From Eubacterium sp. (GTDB taxonomy: Bacteria; Bacillota; Clostridia; Oscillospirales; Acutalibacteraceae): a stretch of 57,438 bases of DNA. Of the stretch, positions 44,219-52,594 are shown one piece after another. A program made the position numbers and the translations under genes. A model generated the notes under the pieces. It was not told the DNA's origin, ran no database searches, and saw only the letters and a program-made list of their open reading frames with translations. Within the stretch, counting starts at the first letter, position 1; each line of letters begins with the position of its first letter. Location: NCBI GenBank assembly GCA_014465955.1, contig JACTVT010000009.1, positions 1 through 57,438 on the forward strand, written 5' to 3'.

Positions 44219-44485
44219 ATGAAACTGAAAGACGGAATTGTTACGGGAAATATTGACGGCAGTGATTTTGCCGTTGCAACAGGCAGTCTGACTGCTAAGT
44301 TCAACGGAATTATCAACAATAACAAAAGCGCAGGTTTTATTTTTGAACTGCTGAAAACCGAGCAGACTGTAGACTCCATTGTTGATGCGCTTGAAGAAAA
44401 ATATGATGCGCCGAGAGAGGTGCTCGAGGCTGATGCAAAGGAATTTCTTGAAAGCCTTGATAAATACGGCTTGCTTGATAAATAA
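44219..44485 (+). CDS. PqqD-like peptide chaperone (RiPP recognition element fold)
   Basis: An 88-residue protein with the PqqD-family plan: an N-terminal strand pair MKLKDGIVTGNIDGSDFAVA, then FNGIINNNKSAGFIFELLK, the helix TVDSIVDALEEKYDAPREVL, and the end EFLESLDKYGLLDK. PqqD proteins bind leader peptides of ribosomally made, post-translationally modified peptides and present them to modifying enzymes. No radical SAM maturase or precursor is adjacent; the next gene, 24 bases on, is a NTP_transf_5-type nucleotidyltransferase, a partner seen with PqqD proteins in other Clostridia. AAAGGAATC precedes the ATG. Confidence 0.85.
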   Translation: MKLKDGIVTGNIDGSDFAVATGSLTAKFNGIINNNKSAGFIFELLKTEQTVDSIVDALEEKYDAPREVLEADAKEFLESLDKYGLLDK

Positions 44486-44509
44486 ATTTACGGAAAACAG
44501 GAATAAAAA

Positions 44510-45637
44510 ATGACTTTAACTAACAACAATGTAAATTATCTTATTCATCTGCTTGCGTGTGCGATTAACGAAAAAACGCCCGACCCCGTGCCTGATGATG
44601 TTGATTTCAATGCTCTTTTCCGTCTTGCCGAAAAGCACCAGATTTACAATATGATTTATCCTTTGATTCAGGATAACCCTCATATTTCGGCAGAGCAGAA
44701 GGCAAAATGGCGTCACAGCAAAATGGTTGAAACGGCAAAAATGGTTACTGTAAATAGTGAGCGTGCGCAGATTTTTGAAGAATTTGAAAAAAATCAAATA
44801 AAATATATGCCGCTTAAAGGACTGATTCTGAAAAATTATTACCCGAAAGAATCTATGCGTCAGATGAGCGATAATGATATTCTTTATGATTTTTCAAAGC
44901 GTGATATTGTGTGCGGCATTATGAAAAAGCGTGGCTACAAAACGCTTGCAACGGGTGAAAATTCAGACGATTTTCACAAACCGCCTTACTGCACATTTGA
45001 ATTTCACCGCGAGTTGTTTTTCAAGGAGCACGAATTCTGCCCCGAGTTTGACAATCTGTGGGATAATGCAAAGCAGGATAAAAATTCGCCGTTTATGTAT
45101 CATATGAGCCTTGAGGATAATTATATTTATTCTGTCTGTCATATGTATAAGCATTATTCAACGGCAGGCTGCGGCGTGCGCTTTCTTGCCGATATTTACG
45201 TTGTTCTGAAAAAGGATAATGACGTTCTTGACTGGGATTATATTAATTCACAACTTGAAAACTTTGGTATTTCTGAATATGAGCAGAAGTCAAGAGTGCT
45301 TGCTTTTAAACTGTTTGATGAAAAAGAACTTGATGAAGACGATATAGCGCTGCTGGAAACATATATTAATTTCGGCATTTACGGCAGCGGCAAAATTAAA
45401 CTGCAAAAGGAACTTATGAGCCTTGCAGACAGCGGTTCTCTTGAAAAAGCCAAGAAAAAATATATAATTAAAAGGCTTTTCCCGAGCGTGAAAAAAATGA
45501 AAGCAGATTACAGAGTGCTTGAAAAAAAGCCGTATCTTCTGCCTGCTTACTATATTTACAGATTGTTCAGGGCGTTGTTTAACAGAAAGAAAACAATGGC
45601 TGAATTTAAAAATATTAATGAAATTGAGGAAAACTAA
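44510..45637 (+). CDS. NTP_transf_5-family putative nucleotidyltransferase
   Basis: A 375-residue protein. The recognisable core is KYMPLKGLILKNYYPKESMR followed by QMSDNDILYD near residues 98-128, matching the nucleotidyltransferase pattern (LKG...YP..R..sD.DiL) of the uncharacterised NTP_transf_5 family. FEFHRELFF, DNLWDNA and a HMYKHYSTAGCGVRFLADIY region follow, also typical. Family members sit in lasso-peptide and other RiPP-like clusters, where they may nucleotidylate or modify a product, but the reaction is not established. It directly follows the PqqD-like gene and abuts lepA with no spacer, so all three are likely cotranscribed. Confidence 0.8.
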   Translation: MTLTNNNVNYLIHLLACAINEKTPDPVPDDVDFNALFRLAEKHQIYNMIYPLIQDNPHISAEQKAKWRHSKMVETAKMVTVNSERAQIFEEFEKNQIKYMPLKGLILKNYYPKESMRQMSDNDILYDFSKRDIVCGIMKKRGYKTLATGENSDDFHKPPYCTFEFHRELFFKEHEFCPEFDNLWDNAKQDKNSPFMYHMSLEDNYIYSVCHMYKHYSTAGCGVRFLADIYVVLKKDNDVLDWDYINSQLENFGISEYEQKSRVLAFKLFDEKELDEDDIALLETYINFGIYGSGKIKLQKELMSLADSGSLEKAKKKYIIKRLFPSVKKMKADYRVLEKKPYLLPAYYIYRLFRALFNRKKTMAEFKNINEIEEN

Positions 45638-47455
45638 GTGTCTATCAGTAAAGATAATATCAGAAATTTTTCAATAATTGCACATATTGACCACGGCAAA
45701 TCCACCCTTGCAGACAGATTGCTTGAACTTACAAGTTCTGTTGAAAAGCGTGATATGCAGGAGCAGATTCTTGACGATATGGATTTGGAGCGTGAGAGAG
45801 GAATCACCATTAAGGCTCACGCTGTTAAACTTGAGTACAAGGCAAAAAACGGTGAGGATTACGTTTTTAACCTTATTGATACCCCGGGCCACGTTGACTT
45901 TAATTACGAGGTGTCACGCTCTCTTGCGGCGTGCGAGGGTGCAATCCTTATTGTTGATGCATCACAGGGTGTTGAGGCACAGACCCTTGCAAATACTTAC
46001 CTTGCGCTTGACCATGATCTTGATATTCTGCCCGTTATCAATAAAATTGACCTGCCTGCGGCTGACCCCGAGCGTGTTGCCGAAGAGGTTGAAGACGTGG
46101 TCGGCATTCCGTGCCTTGATGCACCGAGAGTATCCGCAAAAACGGGGCAGAATGTTGAAGATGTGCTTGAGTATATTGTAAACGAAATCCGACCGCCTGA
46201 AAATTATGATAATAAACCGCTTAAAGCGCTGATTTTTGACTCTGTTTATGACCCGTACAGGGGTGTTATCGTTTATGTGCGTGTTATGGAGGGTAAAATT
46301 AAAGCAGGCGATACAATGCGTATGATGGCAACGGGCGCTGAGTTCAACGTTGTTGAAGTCGGCTATATGCGCGCCACTTCTATGGAAAAGGCAAAGGAAC
46401 TTACCTCGGGTGAGGTTGGCTATATTACCGCATCAATTAAAACCGTCAGTGATGCCCGTGTGGGTGATACGGTTACTACAGCAGAAAATCCTGCAAATGA
46501 GGCTCTGCCGGGTTACAGAAAGGTTAATCCGATGGTGTTCTGCGGCGTTTATCCTGCTGACGGTGCGGATTATGAGGCGTTGCGTGATGCACTTGAAAAG
46601 TTACAGTTAAATGATGCGTCATTATCATACGAGCCTGAAACCTCGGGTGCGCTTGGTTTTGGTTTCAGATGCGGATTTTTAGGGCTTCTGCATCTTGAAA
46701 TTATTCAGGAGCGCCTTGAGCGTGAATATAATCTTGACCTTGTTACAACGGTGCCGAGCGTTGTTTATAAAATTCATCTTACAGACGGCACAATGGTTGA
46801 GATTGATAATCCCACAAATTACCCTGATCCTGCCTATATTGATTACTGTGAAGAACCGTTCTGCGATGCGCATATTTATGCCCCGTCTGAATTTGTAGGA
46901 ACAATTATGGATATGTGCCAGGACAGGCGGGGAATTTTCAAAACAATGAATTACATCACGCCTGACAGGGTTGATATTAATTACGAACTTCCGCTAAATG
47001 AAATTATTTATGATTTCTTTGATGTGCTTAAATCACGCACAAGGGGCTATGCGTCGTTTGATTACGAGGTTGCTGAATACAGGCAGAGCAAACTTGTTAA
47101 GGTAGATGTTCTGCTCAACGGTGATATTATTGATGCGCTTTCGTTTATTATTCACGCGGATAAGGCATACGGCAGGGCAAGAAAAATTGCTGAAAAACTG
47201 AAAGAGCATATTCCGCGCCACCTGTTTGAAATTCCGATTCAGATTGCTATCGGCGGTAAGGTTATTGCCCGTGAAACCGTTAAAGCACTTCGCAAAGATG
47301 TGCTTGCAAAATGCTACGGCGGCGACGTTACACGAAAGAAAAAATTGCTTGAAAAGCAGAAAGAGGGTAAAAAGCGTATGCGCCAGTTCGGCTCCGTAGA
47401 AGTGCCGCAGGAAGCGTTTATGGCAATCCTCAAATTATCATCGGATGATGAGTAA
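45638..47455 (+). CDS. lepA: Elongation factor 4 (LepA)
   Basis: A 605-residue ribosome-bound GTPase. G1 is AHIDHGKSTLADRLL, switch I region ERERGITIKAHAV, switch II DTPGHVDFNYEVSRS, G4 NKIDLP. The LepA-specific C-terminal domain is complete (DVLLNGDIIDALSFIIHADK, then RKDVLAKCYGGDVTRKKKLL and KKRMRQFGSVEVPQEAF). It starts with GTG, directly after the previous stop, with GAGGAAAAC as ribosome-binding site. Length is normal. LepA acts in 30S maturation and translation under stress. It ends in a gap full of stem-loop repeats. Confidence 0.97.
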   Translation: MSISKDNIRNFSIIAHIDHGKSTLADRLLELTSSVEKRDMQEQILDDMDLERERGITIKAHAVKLEYKAKNGEDYVFNLIDTPGHVDFNYEVSRSLAACEGAILIVDASQGVEAQTLANTYLALDHDLDILPVINKIDLPAADPERVAEEVEDVVGIPCLDAPRVSAKTGQNVEDVLEYIVNEIRPPENYDNKPLKALIFDSVYDPYRGVIVYVRVMEGKIKAGDTMRMMATGAEFNVVEVGYMRATSMEKAKELTSGEVGYITASIKTVSDARVGDTVTTAENPANEALPGYRKVNPMVFCGVYPADGADYEALRDALEKLQLNDASLSYEPETSGALGFGFRCGFLGLLHLEIIQERLEREYNLDLVTTVPSVVYKIHLTDGTMVEIDNPTNYPDPAYIDYCEEPFCDAHIYAPSEFVGTIMDMCQDRRGIFKTMNYITPDRVDINYELPLNEIIYDFFDVLKSRTRGYASFDYEVAEYRQSKLVKVDVLLNGDIIDALSFIIHADKAYGRARKIAEKLKEHIPRHLFEIPIQIAIGGKVIARETVKALRKDVLAKCYGGDVTRKKKLLEKQKEGKKRMRQFGSVEVPQEAFMAILKLSSDDE

Positions 47456-47480
47456 ACAATAAAAATGTTATGGTAATAAT

Positions 47481-47616
47481 CGTAGGGTGCGGCGTCCTCG
47501 ACGCACCGTCAATTTATAAATAACGCCCTTGTAGGGCGGGGTGCCCTCACCCCGCAGCAATGTAGGGGAGGGTCTCTGTGCCCTCCTGAAAACGGGTTGA
47601 CTTTCTTGGCGACCCG
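47481..47616. repeat. Cluster of four TGTAGGG-family stem-loops
   Basis: Four units in one orientation: 47481-47508 (GGTGCG...CGCACC arms), 47530-47555 (GCGGGG...CCCCGC), 47561-47586 (GGAGGG...CCCTCC) and 47593-47616 (CGGGT...ACCCG). The arms differ between units but always pair within a unit. The last unit lies in the gap before the yabB-like start codon. Confidence 0.8.
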
Positions 47617-47653
47617 CAATCAAATTAAATTACATACACAAACGGAAAAAACT

Positions 47654-48385
47654 ATGTATACTTTTGAAAGATTATCAGACAATGTTCACATTGCCGTAAG
47701 CGAAAATCATACTTTCGGCACAGACGCTCTGCTTCTGTCCTATTTTGCAAAGCCAAAGGGGCGTGATATTGTTATGGATATGGGCACAGGGTGCGGAATT
47801 ATTCCAATGCTCTGGCTCAGAAATGAAAGTCCCAAAACAGTTCACTGCCTCGATATTCAGCAAAATGCAATTGAGCAGGTGAACGAAAGCATAAAATATA
47901 ACGGCTTTGAGGAACGCCTGATTCCGCATCTTTGCGATTTGAGGGAGATTAACAGGCATTTCACTGCCGAAACTTTTACGCTTGTCACGATGAATCCGCC
48001 GTACAAGCCGCTTAATACAGGCATTGAATCGCTCGGCGAAAGCGCACGCATTGCCCGTCACGAGGTGTGCTGCAATATTGAAGATGCAGTTTCGGCGGCG
48101 GCTTATCTTTTGAAATACGGCGGCAGGTTCTGCGTTTGCCACCGCCCCGAACGGCTTGTTGATACGCTTGCAATTATGCGCCAATACAGCCTTGAACCGA
48201 AAAGGCTTCGGTTTGTTGTTGATAAAATCGGCGAAGAGCCGTTTTTGTTCCTTGTTGAGGCAAAGAAAAACGCTAAGCCGTTTCTGCGTGTAGAGCCAAC
48301 GCTCTCAATCAAAAAAGAAAACGGCAAATTTACAGAAGAAATGTTAAAGGTTTACGGCTCCTATGCCGATGGTTATGATAAATGA
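47654..48385 (+). CDS. YabB/TrmN6-like SAM-dependent methyltransferase
   Basis: A 243-residue class I methyltransferase. The SAM site is VMDMGTGCGIIPMLWL near residue 38, and the catalytic NPPY motif (VTMNPPYK) marks an amino-N-methyltransferase, as in the tRNA1-Val A37 N6-methyltransferase family. Gene order with rsmI matches the yabB-rsmI neighbourhood of many Bacillota. The frame is open up to 47597, but that part is repeat sequence; the ATG at 47654 (MYTFERLSDNVHIAV) is the family-like start. A GGAAAAA tract is the only ribosome-binding candidate. Its stop overlaps the rsmI start as ATGA. Confidence 0.88.
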   Translation: MYTFERLSDNVHIAVSENHTFGTDALLLSYFAKPKGRDIVMDMGTGCGIIPMLWLRNESPKTVHCLDIQQNAIEQVNESIKYNGFEERLIPHLCDLREINRHFTAETFTLVTMNPPYKPLNTGIESLGESARIARHEVCCNIEDAVSAAAYLLKYGGRFCVCHRPERLVDTLAIMRQYSLEPKRLRFVVDKIGEEPFLFLVEAKKNAKPFLRVEPTLSIKKENGKFTEEMLKVYGSYADGYDK

Positions 48386-49203
48386 GCGGAAAATTATTTG
48401 TTGTAGGCACGCCTATCGGAAATCTTTCCGATTTCTCACCACGTGCCGTAGAAACTCTTGAAAATGTTGATTTTATTGCGGCAGAAGATACAAGAGTAAC
48501 CTTGAAATTATTAAATCATTTTGGTATAAAAAAAGAAATGGTCAGCTATTATGAGCACAATAAGCGTGAGCGCGGCGAAATTATCTGTGCCCGAATTGCG
48601 AACGGTGAGGATTGTGCCATTGTTACAGATGCAGGTATGCCTGCGATTTCAGATCCCGGTGAGGATCTTGTTTATCTTTGCCATCAGATGGGTATTGAGG
48701 TGCAGTCTGTTCCCGGTCCGACGGCGTTTGCAACAGCGCTTGCAATTTCGGGCATGGAAACGGGTAGGTTTACTTTTGAGGGGTTTCTGAGCGTTTCAAA
48801 AAAATCACGCTTTGAGCACCTTGATGAAATCAAAGATGAAAAAAGAACGATGGTTTTTTACGAAGCGCCGCATAAATTAAGCAGAACGCTTGTTGATTTG
48901 CATAATGCTCTCGGAAACAGAAAGCTTGCCATTGTGCGTGAAATTACAAAAATTCACGAGCAGGTGATTAATACTACTCTTGCCGAGGCGTGTGAAAAAT
49001 ATGCCGACGGCACTTTGAAAGGCGAAATCGTACTGATTATTGAGGGCAAAAAGGAAGATTTGTCAGCTGAAATCACACTTGAAGAAGCAATTTCACAGGC
49101 AAAGCAGTTGATTGAAAAGGGTATGAGTATCAACGCCGCATCAAAGGAAATCGCCTCAAAAACACCGTTTAAAAAAGGAGATATTTATAAAGCACTGATA
49201 TGA
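48382..49203 (+). CDS. rsmI: 16S rRNA 2'-O-ribose C1402 methyltransferase
   Basis: A 273-residue tetrapyrrole-methylase-fold enzyme that methylates the ribose of C1402 in the ribosomal P site. Motifs: GTPIGNLSDFSPRAVETL at the start, FIAAEDTRVTLKLLNHF, VTDAGMPAISDPGEDLV and VPGPTAFATALAISG. The C-terminal helical part (AKQLIEKGMSINAASKEI) is also family-like. Start overlaps the previous stop (ATGA) and its own stop overlaps the next start (ATGA), so yabB-like, rsmI and the radical SAM gene form one translationally coupled unit. Confidence 0.96.
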   Translation: MSGKLFVVGTPIGNLSDFSPRAVETLENVDFIAAEDTRVTLKLLNHFGIKKEMVSYYEHNKRERGEIICARIANGEDCAIVTDAGMPAISDPGEDLVYLCHQMGIEVQSVPGPTAFATALAISGMETGRFTFEGFLSVSKKSRFEHLDEIKDEKRTMVFYEAPHKLSRTLVDLHNALGNRKLAIVREITKIHEQVINTTLAEACEKYADGTLKGEIVLIIEGKKEDLSAEITLEEAISQAKQLIEKGMSINAASKEIASKTPFKKGDIYKALI

Positions 49204-50072
49204 ATTGTTCAATTTGCCCGAGAAAATGTAATGCAGACAGGGAAAACAGTGTCGGCTTCTGCAAAAGCCCTGCCGAATTCCGCCTTGCCCGTGCCGCACT
49301 TCATTTTTGGGAAGAGCCATGTATAAGCGGTGAAAACGGCAGCGGAACGGTGTTTTTCAGTGGCTGCAACCTGAAATGCGTTTACTGCCAGAATTATGAA
49401 ATCAGCATTGAAAATAAAGGCATTGTTGTTGACGATAGCAGGCTGATTGAAATTTTTAAATCGCTTATTGAGCAGGGCGCTGAAAATATTAATCTTGTAA
49501 ATCCAACGCATTATGCAGACAGGCTTGCAAATCTTTTTGAAAAATGGCATTGCCCCGTGCCTGTTGTTTATAACACAAGCGGTTATGAAAGCGCCCAAAC
49601 GCTTAAAATGCTTGACGGTATTGTTGATATTTATCTTACCGATTTCAAGTATATCCGCCCCGATAAGGCGCAGAAATACAGTAATGCACCTGATTATCCC
49701 GAGGTTGCGAAAAATGCTCTTGCCGAAATGAAACGGCAGGTGCAGGGATATGCGTTTGACAGCAGGAGCGTTATGCAAAAAGGCGTTATAGTGCGTCATC
49801 TCGTTCTGCCTCAGAATACTAATTCGGCACTTCGGATTATAGATTATATTGCCGAAAATTACAGTGATACATATCTTAGCATTATGGCGCAGTATGTGCC
49901 GTGTGGCAGTCTTGAAAATTACCCTGAAATCAACCGAAAAATCACTGAGCGTGAATATAACAAGGTCGTTGATTATGCTTTGCAGACGGGGCTTGAAAAT
50001 GTTTTTATTCAACAGACGGAGTCTGCCGAGAAGGAGTTTATTCCGCCATTTGATTTTACGGGGATATTGTGA
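49200..50072 (+). CDS. Radical SAM protein of the PflX-like COG1313 group
   Basis: A 290-residue radical SAM enzyme. The cluster motif is CNLKCVYC (FSGCNLKCVYCQNYEIS, about residues 59-75). An N-terminal MNCSICPRKCNADR...GFC adds four cysteines, a typical extra motif in this group. NLVNPTHYADRL and VYNTSGYESAQTLKML are conserved. It is often annotated as putative pyruvate formate-lyase activating enzyme, but that role is unproven and no glycyl radical enzyme is nearby. It overlaps rsmI by 4 bases. mscL follows 29 bases later. Confidence 0.88.
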   Translation: MNCSICPRKCNADRENSVGFCKSPAEFRLARAALHFWEEPCISGENGSGTVFFSGCNLKCVYCQNYEISIENKGIVVDDSRLIEIFKSLIEQGAENINLVNPTHYADRLANLFEKWHCPVPVVYNTSGYESAQTLKMLDGIVDIYLTDFKYIRPDKAQKYSNAPDYPEVAKNALAEMKRQVQGYAFDSRSVMQKGVIVRHLVLPQNTNSALRIIDYIAENYSDTYLSIMAQYVPCGSLENYPEINRKITEREYNKVVDYALQTGLENVFIQQTESAEKEFIPPFDFTGIL

Positions 50073-50101
50073 TAATATAAAAGAAAAAGGAGAATTTTAA
50101 A

Positions 50102-50521
50102 ATGAAGAAGTTTTTTAAAGAATTCAAGGAATTTATTTCAAAAGGCAATGTGCTTGATCTTGCAGTCGGCGTTATTATCGGCGGTGCGTTTTCATCAATC
50201 GTAACTGCTCTTACCGATAATATCATCAAGCCGATTATAAACTGCATCGGCGGTGCTGAAATTCAGGGCAGAATTCACCTTTTGGGCGATAATTATATTG
50301 ATTACGGTGCATTTCTTTCAGCCGTTATCAATTTCCTGATTATGGCGCTTATCATTTTCTGCATTGTCAAAGCAGTAAATAAGGCAATGTCTCTCGGCAA
50401 AAAGCACGAGGAGGAAGCACCTGCTCCTGCCGAGCCTGAAACAAAAATCTGCCCTTATTGCAAGAGCGAAATTGCAGCAGACGCAGTAAAGTGTCCGCAC
50501 TGCACATCAGATGTGGAATAA
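50102..50521 (+). CDS. mscL: Large-conductance mechanosensitive channel with C-terminal zinc ribbon
   Basis: A 139-residue MscL. The family core is clear: FKEFISKGNVLDLAVGVIIG (N-terminal helix and TM1), ALTDNIIKPIINCIGG, and TM2 FLSAVINFLIMALIIFCIVK. After KKHEEEAPAPAEPE the usual short cytoplasmic helix is followed or replaced by a zinc ribbon with C117, C120, C131 and C134 (CPYC...CPHC). The pentameric channel releases solutes on hypo-osmotic shock; the ribbon would lie in the cytoplasm. AAAAGGAG precedes the ATG. Zinc-ribbon tails on MscL occur in some Clostridia (from memory). Confidence 0.95.
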   Translation: MKKFFKEFKEFISKGNVLDLAVGVIIGGAFSSIVTALTDNIIKPIINCIGGAEIQGRIHLLGDNYIDYGAFLSAVINFLIMALIIFCIVKAVNKAMSLGKKHEEEAPAPAEPETKICPYCKSEIAADAVKCPHCTSDVE

Positions 50522-50554
50522 AAATATAAAATAATACATAAAGGGGTAATAAGT

Positions 50555-51484
50555 ATGTTAATCAAGGATTTTAAATTCAAATCGGCAACAGGGGTATGCA
50601 CAATTACTGCAAACGCTTTTGTGCCTGATGATAATAATGTTCGCGGTGTGCTTGTTATGCATCACGGTATGGCAGAGCATAACGAAAGATATCATGGCTT
50701 TTTCGAGTATCTCATATCAAACGGTATTGCTGTTTTTATGCACGATATGGCTAATCACGGCAAGTCAAATCAGAATGCAGACGAAACAGGCTATTTCGGC
50801 GATAAAGACGGCTATAAGGGTCTTATCAAGGATATGAAATCCGTTTATGATATTGCAAAAAAAGAATATCCCGATAAAAAAATTGTTATCTGCGGTCATT
50901 CAATGGGCTCATTTATTGCAAGGTGCTTTACTGCGCAGTATGCGAAAGAAGATTTCGTCGGTGCAATTTATATCGGTACGGGCGGAACAAATCCAGTGGC
51001 AAAAATGGGCGTCGCAGTGGCTGATATTGTTGTTTCGGCAAAGGGCGCAAAGCATAAATCAAAGTTTATTGACAAACTTACCTTCGGCTCTTACGGCAAA
51101 GGCACAGAGGGCAGAACAGGTTTTGACTGGCTTACAAAAGATACGTCAATTGTTGATGAATATATAGCAGACCCTATGTGCGGATTTCTGTTTTCCGCAG
51201 CAGGTATGCGTGACCTTGTAAATCTTAACATTATGGCAAACAGCAGTGAGTGGTACGAAAAGGTGAGAAAAGATTTGCCGATTTTTGTTATTGCAGGCGA
51301 CAGAGACCCTGTCGGCGCTTACGGCAAAGGTATTAAAGAAATTAATGATAAACTTATTTCGTCGGGTCATACCGATGTTAAAATGAAACTCTATGAAAAC
51401 GACAGGCATGAAATCCTAAACGAAATTGATAAAGAAACAGTCTATGCCGATGTTCTCGCCTTTATCGACAGAGTGATTTCGTAA
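50555..51484 (+). CDS. Alpha/beta hydrolase, monoacylglycerol-lipase/lysophospholipase-like
   Basis: A 309-residue serine hydrolase of the Hydrolase_4 kind. VLVMHHGMAEHNERYHGFF gives the oxyanion-hole HG, the nucleophile is Ser in GHSMGSF near residue 115, the acid is probably D249-like in VIAGDRDPVGAYG and the base His is in ENDRHEILNE. MHDMANHGKS is also typical (hxDxxGHGxS-like). No signal peptide, so it is cytosolic. GGGGTAATAAGT is the ribosome-binding region. It follows mscL by 33 bases. Lipid-ester substrates are likely but not determined. Confidence 0.88.
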   Translation: MLIKDFKFKSATGVCTITANAFVPDDNNVRGVLVMHHGMAEHNERYHGFFEYLISNGIAVFMHDMANHGKSNQNADETGYFGDKDGYKGLIKDMKSVYDIAKKEYPDKKIVICGHSMGSFIARCFTAQYAKEDFVGAIYIGTGGTNPVAKMGVAVADIVVSAKGAKHKSKFIDKLTFGSYGKGTEGRTGFDWLTKDTSIVDEYIADPMCGFLFSAAGMRDLVNLNIMANSSEWYEKVRKDLPIFVIAGDRDPVGAYGKGIKEINDKLISSGHTDVKMKLYENDRHEILNEIDKETVYADVLAFIDRVIS

Positions 51485-51495
51485 CAATGCTTCCA

Positions 51496-51553
51496 CGGGC
51501 AATTCGTGAATCGCCCCTACGAACTTGTAGGGTGCGATGCCCTCATCGCACCG
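51496..51553. repeat. TGTAGGG-family stem-loop pair
   Basis: CGGGCAATTCGTGAATCGCC with CCTACGAA (51496-51523), then TTGTAGGG with GTGCGATG...CATCGCAC arms (51525-51553). Head to head, with a 1-base gap. Confidence 0.8.
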
Positions 51554-51588
51554 CATAATTAATTTTGACTCGCCTTCGAAGGAGAAAA

Positions 51589-52335
51589 ATGAAACAAATT
51601 CGATTAATAATAATTGCTTGTTTACTCTTAATGCTATGCAGTTGCGGAAAAGAAACAGGCAATATAAAGCAGACTACAGATGCTTCAAATACTTCCTTTG
51701 CGCAGGAACGGGAATCTGACGGTTTTACATACGAGGTTTATGATACTTACATTAAAATAACAGGGTGTAACAGTACGGAATCTGTCGTAACAATTCCCGA
51801 AACGATAGACGGAAAACCGGTAACAGTACTTGGTGAAGATTCATTTTATCAAAAAACAAAAATGACTGAAATTCATCTCCCATCAGGAATTGAAACTATT
51901 GAAAAAGGTGCATTTTATCGTTGTTATGCACTTATGTCTATCACCATTCCCGAAACGGTAACACAAATAGGTACGGATACCTTTTTTCGTTGCAGTTCTT
52001 TGCAGAAGATCACAGTTGATACTGAAAACAGCAACTATTGTGATATTGACGGAGTTCTGTTTAACAAAGGCAAAACAGAACTCATTGCTTATCCCGAGGG
52101 AAAGGCAGAAACGCAATATACGTTGCCGAATTCAGTAACAAAAATAGATGATTCTGCATTTGGATATAAAACTAATCTGAAAGTATTAGGTATTCCGTCA
52201 AGTGTAACCGAACTGCCGGATTATAATATATTTGTATATCCTGATGAAATCACATTGCGTGTAGCACCTGATTCTATAGCAGAAACCTATGCAAAAGAAT
52301 ATAATATAAGTTATGAAACAGATGAAGCCCTGTGA
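51589..52335 (+). CDS. Leucine-rich-repeat (BspA/LRR_5-like) lipoprotein
   Basis: A 248-residue lipoprotein: signal peptide with lipobox LCSC (Cys near residue 19, in LLMLCSCGKE). The mature part contains LRR_5-type units: VVTIPETIDGKPVTVLGEDS, MTEIHLPSGIETIEKGAFYR, LMSITIPETVTQIGTDTF and TQYTLPNSVTKIDDSAFG, a fold common in surface proteins of gut bacteria, often for adhesion or protein binding. GAAGGAGAAAA before the ATG at 51589 decides the start over an in-frame ATG-like codon at 51565. It lies between two stem-loop repeat clusters. Partner unknown. Confidence 0.87.
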   Translation: MKQIRLIIIACLLLMLCSCGKETGNIKQTTDASNTSFAQERESDGFTYEVYDTYIKITGCNSTESVVTIPETIDGKPVTVLGEDSFYQKTKMTEIHLPSGIETIEKGAFYRCYALMSITIPETVTQIGTDTFFRCSSLQKITVDTENSNYCDIDGVLFNKGKTELIAYPEGKAETQYTLPNSVTKIDDSAFGYKTNLKVLGIPSSVTELPDYNIFVYPDEITLRVAPDSIAETYAKEYNISYETDEAL

Positions 52336-52390
52336 TAAAACAGTAAATGCAGATGCAATATTCGCTCTTTGATATTCATTGCTTTTGAAT

Positions 52391-52516
52391 TTTGTAGGTG
52401 AGGGTCTCCGTGCCCTCCCGTATATAATTAATCGTATTGCAAATAACGGTGCGTCGAGGACGCCGCACCCTACGAAATACCAAAGCACTCTCGTAGGGGC
52501 AGATATTATCTGCCCG
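52391..52516. repeat. Three TGTAGGG-family stem-loops
   Basis: 52391-52420 (GAGGG...CCCTC arms, plus orientation), 52447-52475 (minus orientation, GGTGCG/CGCACC) and 52491-52516 (GGGGCAGATA...TATCTGCCC type). The second and third face each other across CCCTACGA and TCGTAGGG. Confidence 0.8.
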
Positions 52517-52532
52517 TAACGGGATTGGTAAT

Positions 52533-52559
52533 TTGACTGTAGATATAAAACAATATAAT
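52533..52559 (+). promoter_or_regulatory. Promoter candidate of the iolB cluster
   Basis: TTGACT (52533-52538) and TATAAT (52554-52559), spacer only 15 bases, so weaker than ideal; 35 bases before the TTG start. Confidence 0.45.
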
Positions 52560-52594
52560 AGCATAAAATTTGCTTATATATAGGAGGAATTAAA

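Noticed and set aside
47481..47616. Regularly repeated short sequences as a CRISPR array
   Set aside because: Unit arms differ, spacing is irregular, spacers are absent and no cas genes are nearby.
49209..50012. A 267-codon open frame on the minus strand opposite the radical SAM gene
   Set aside because: Codon shadow of the COG1313 gene; no ribosome-binding site, and the translated sequence has no domain-like composition.
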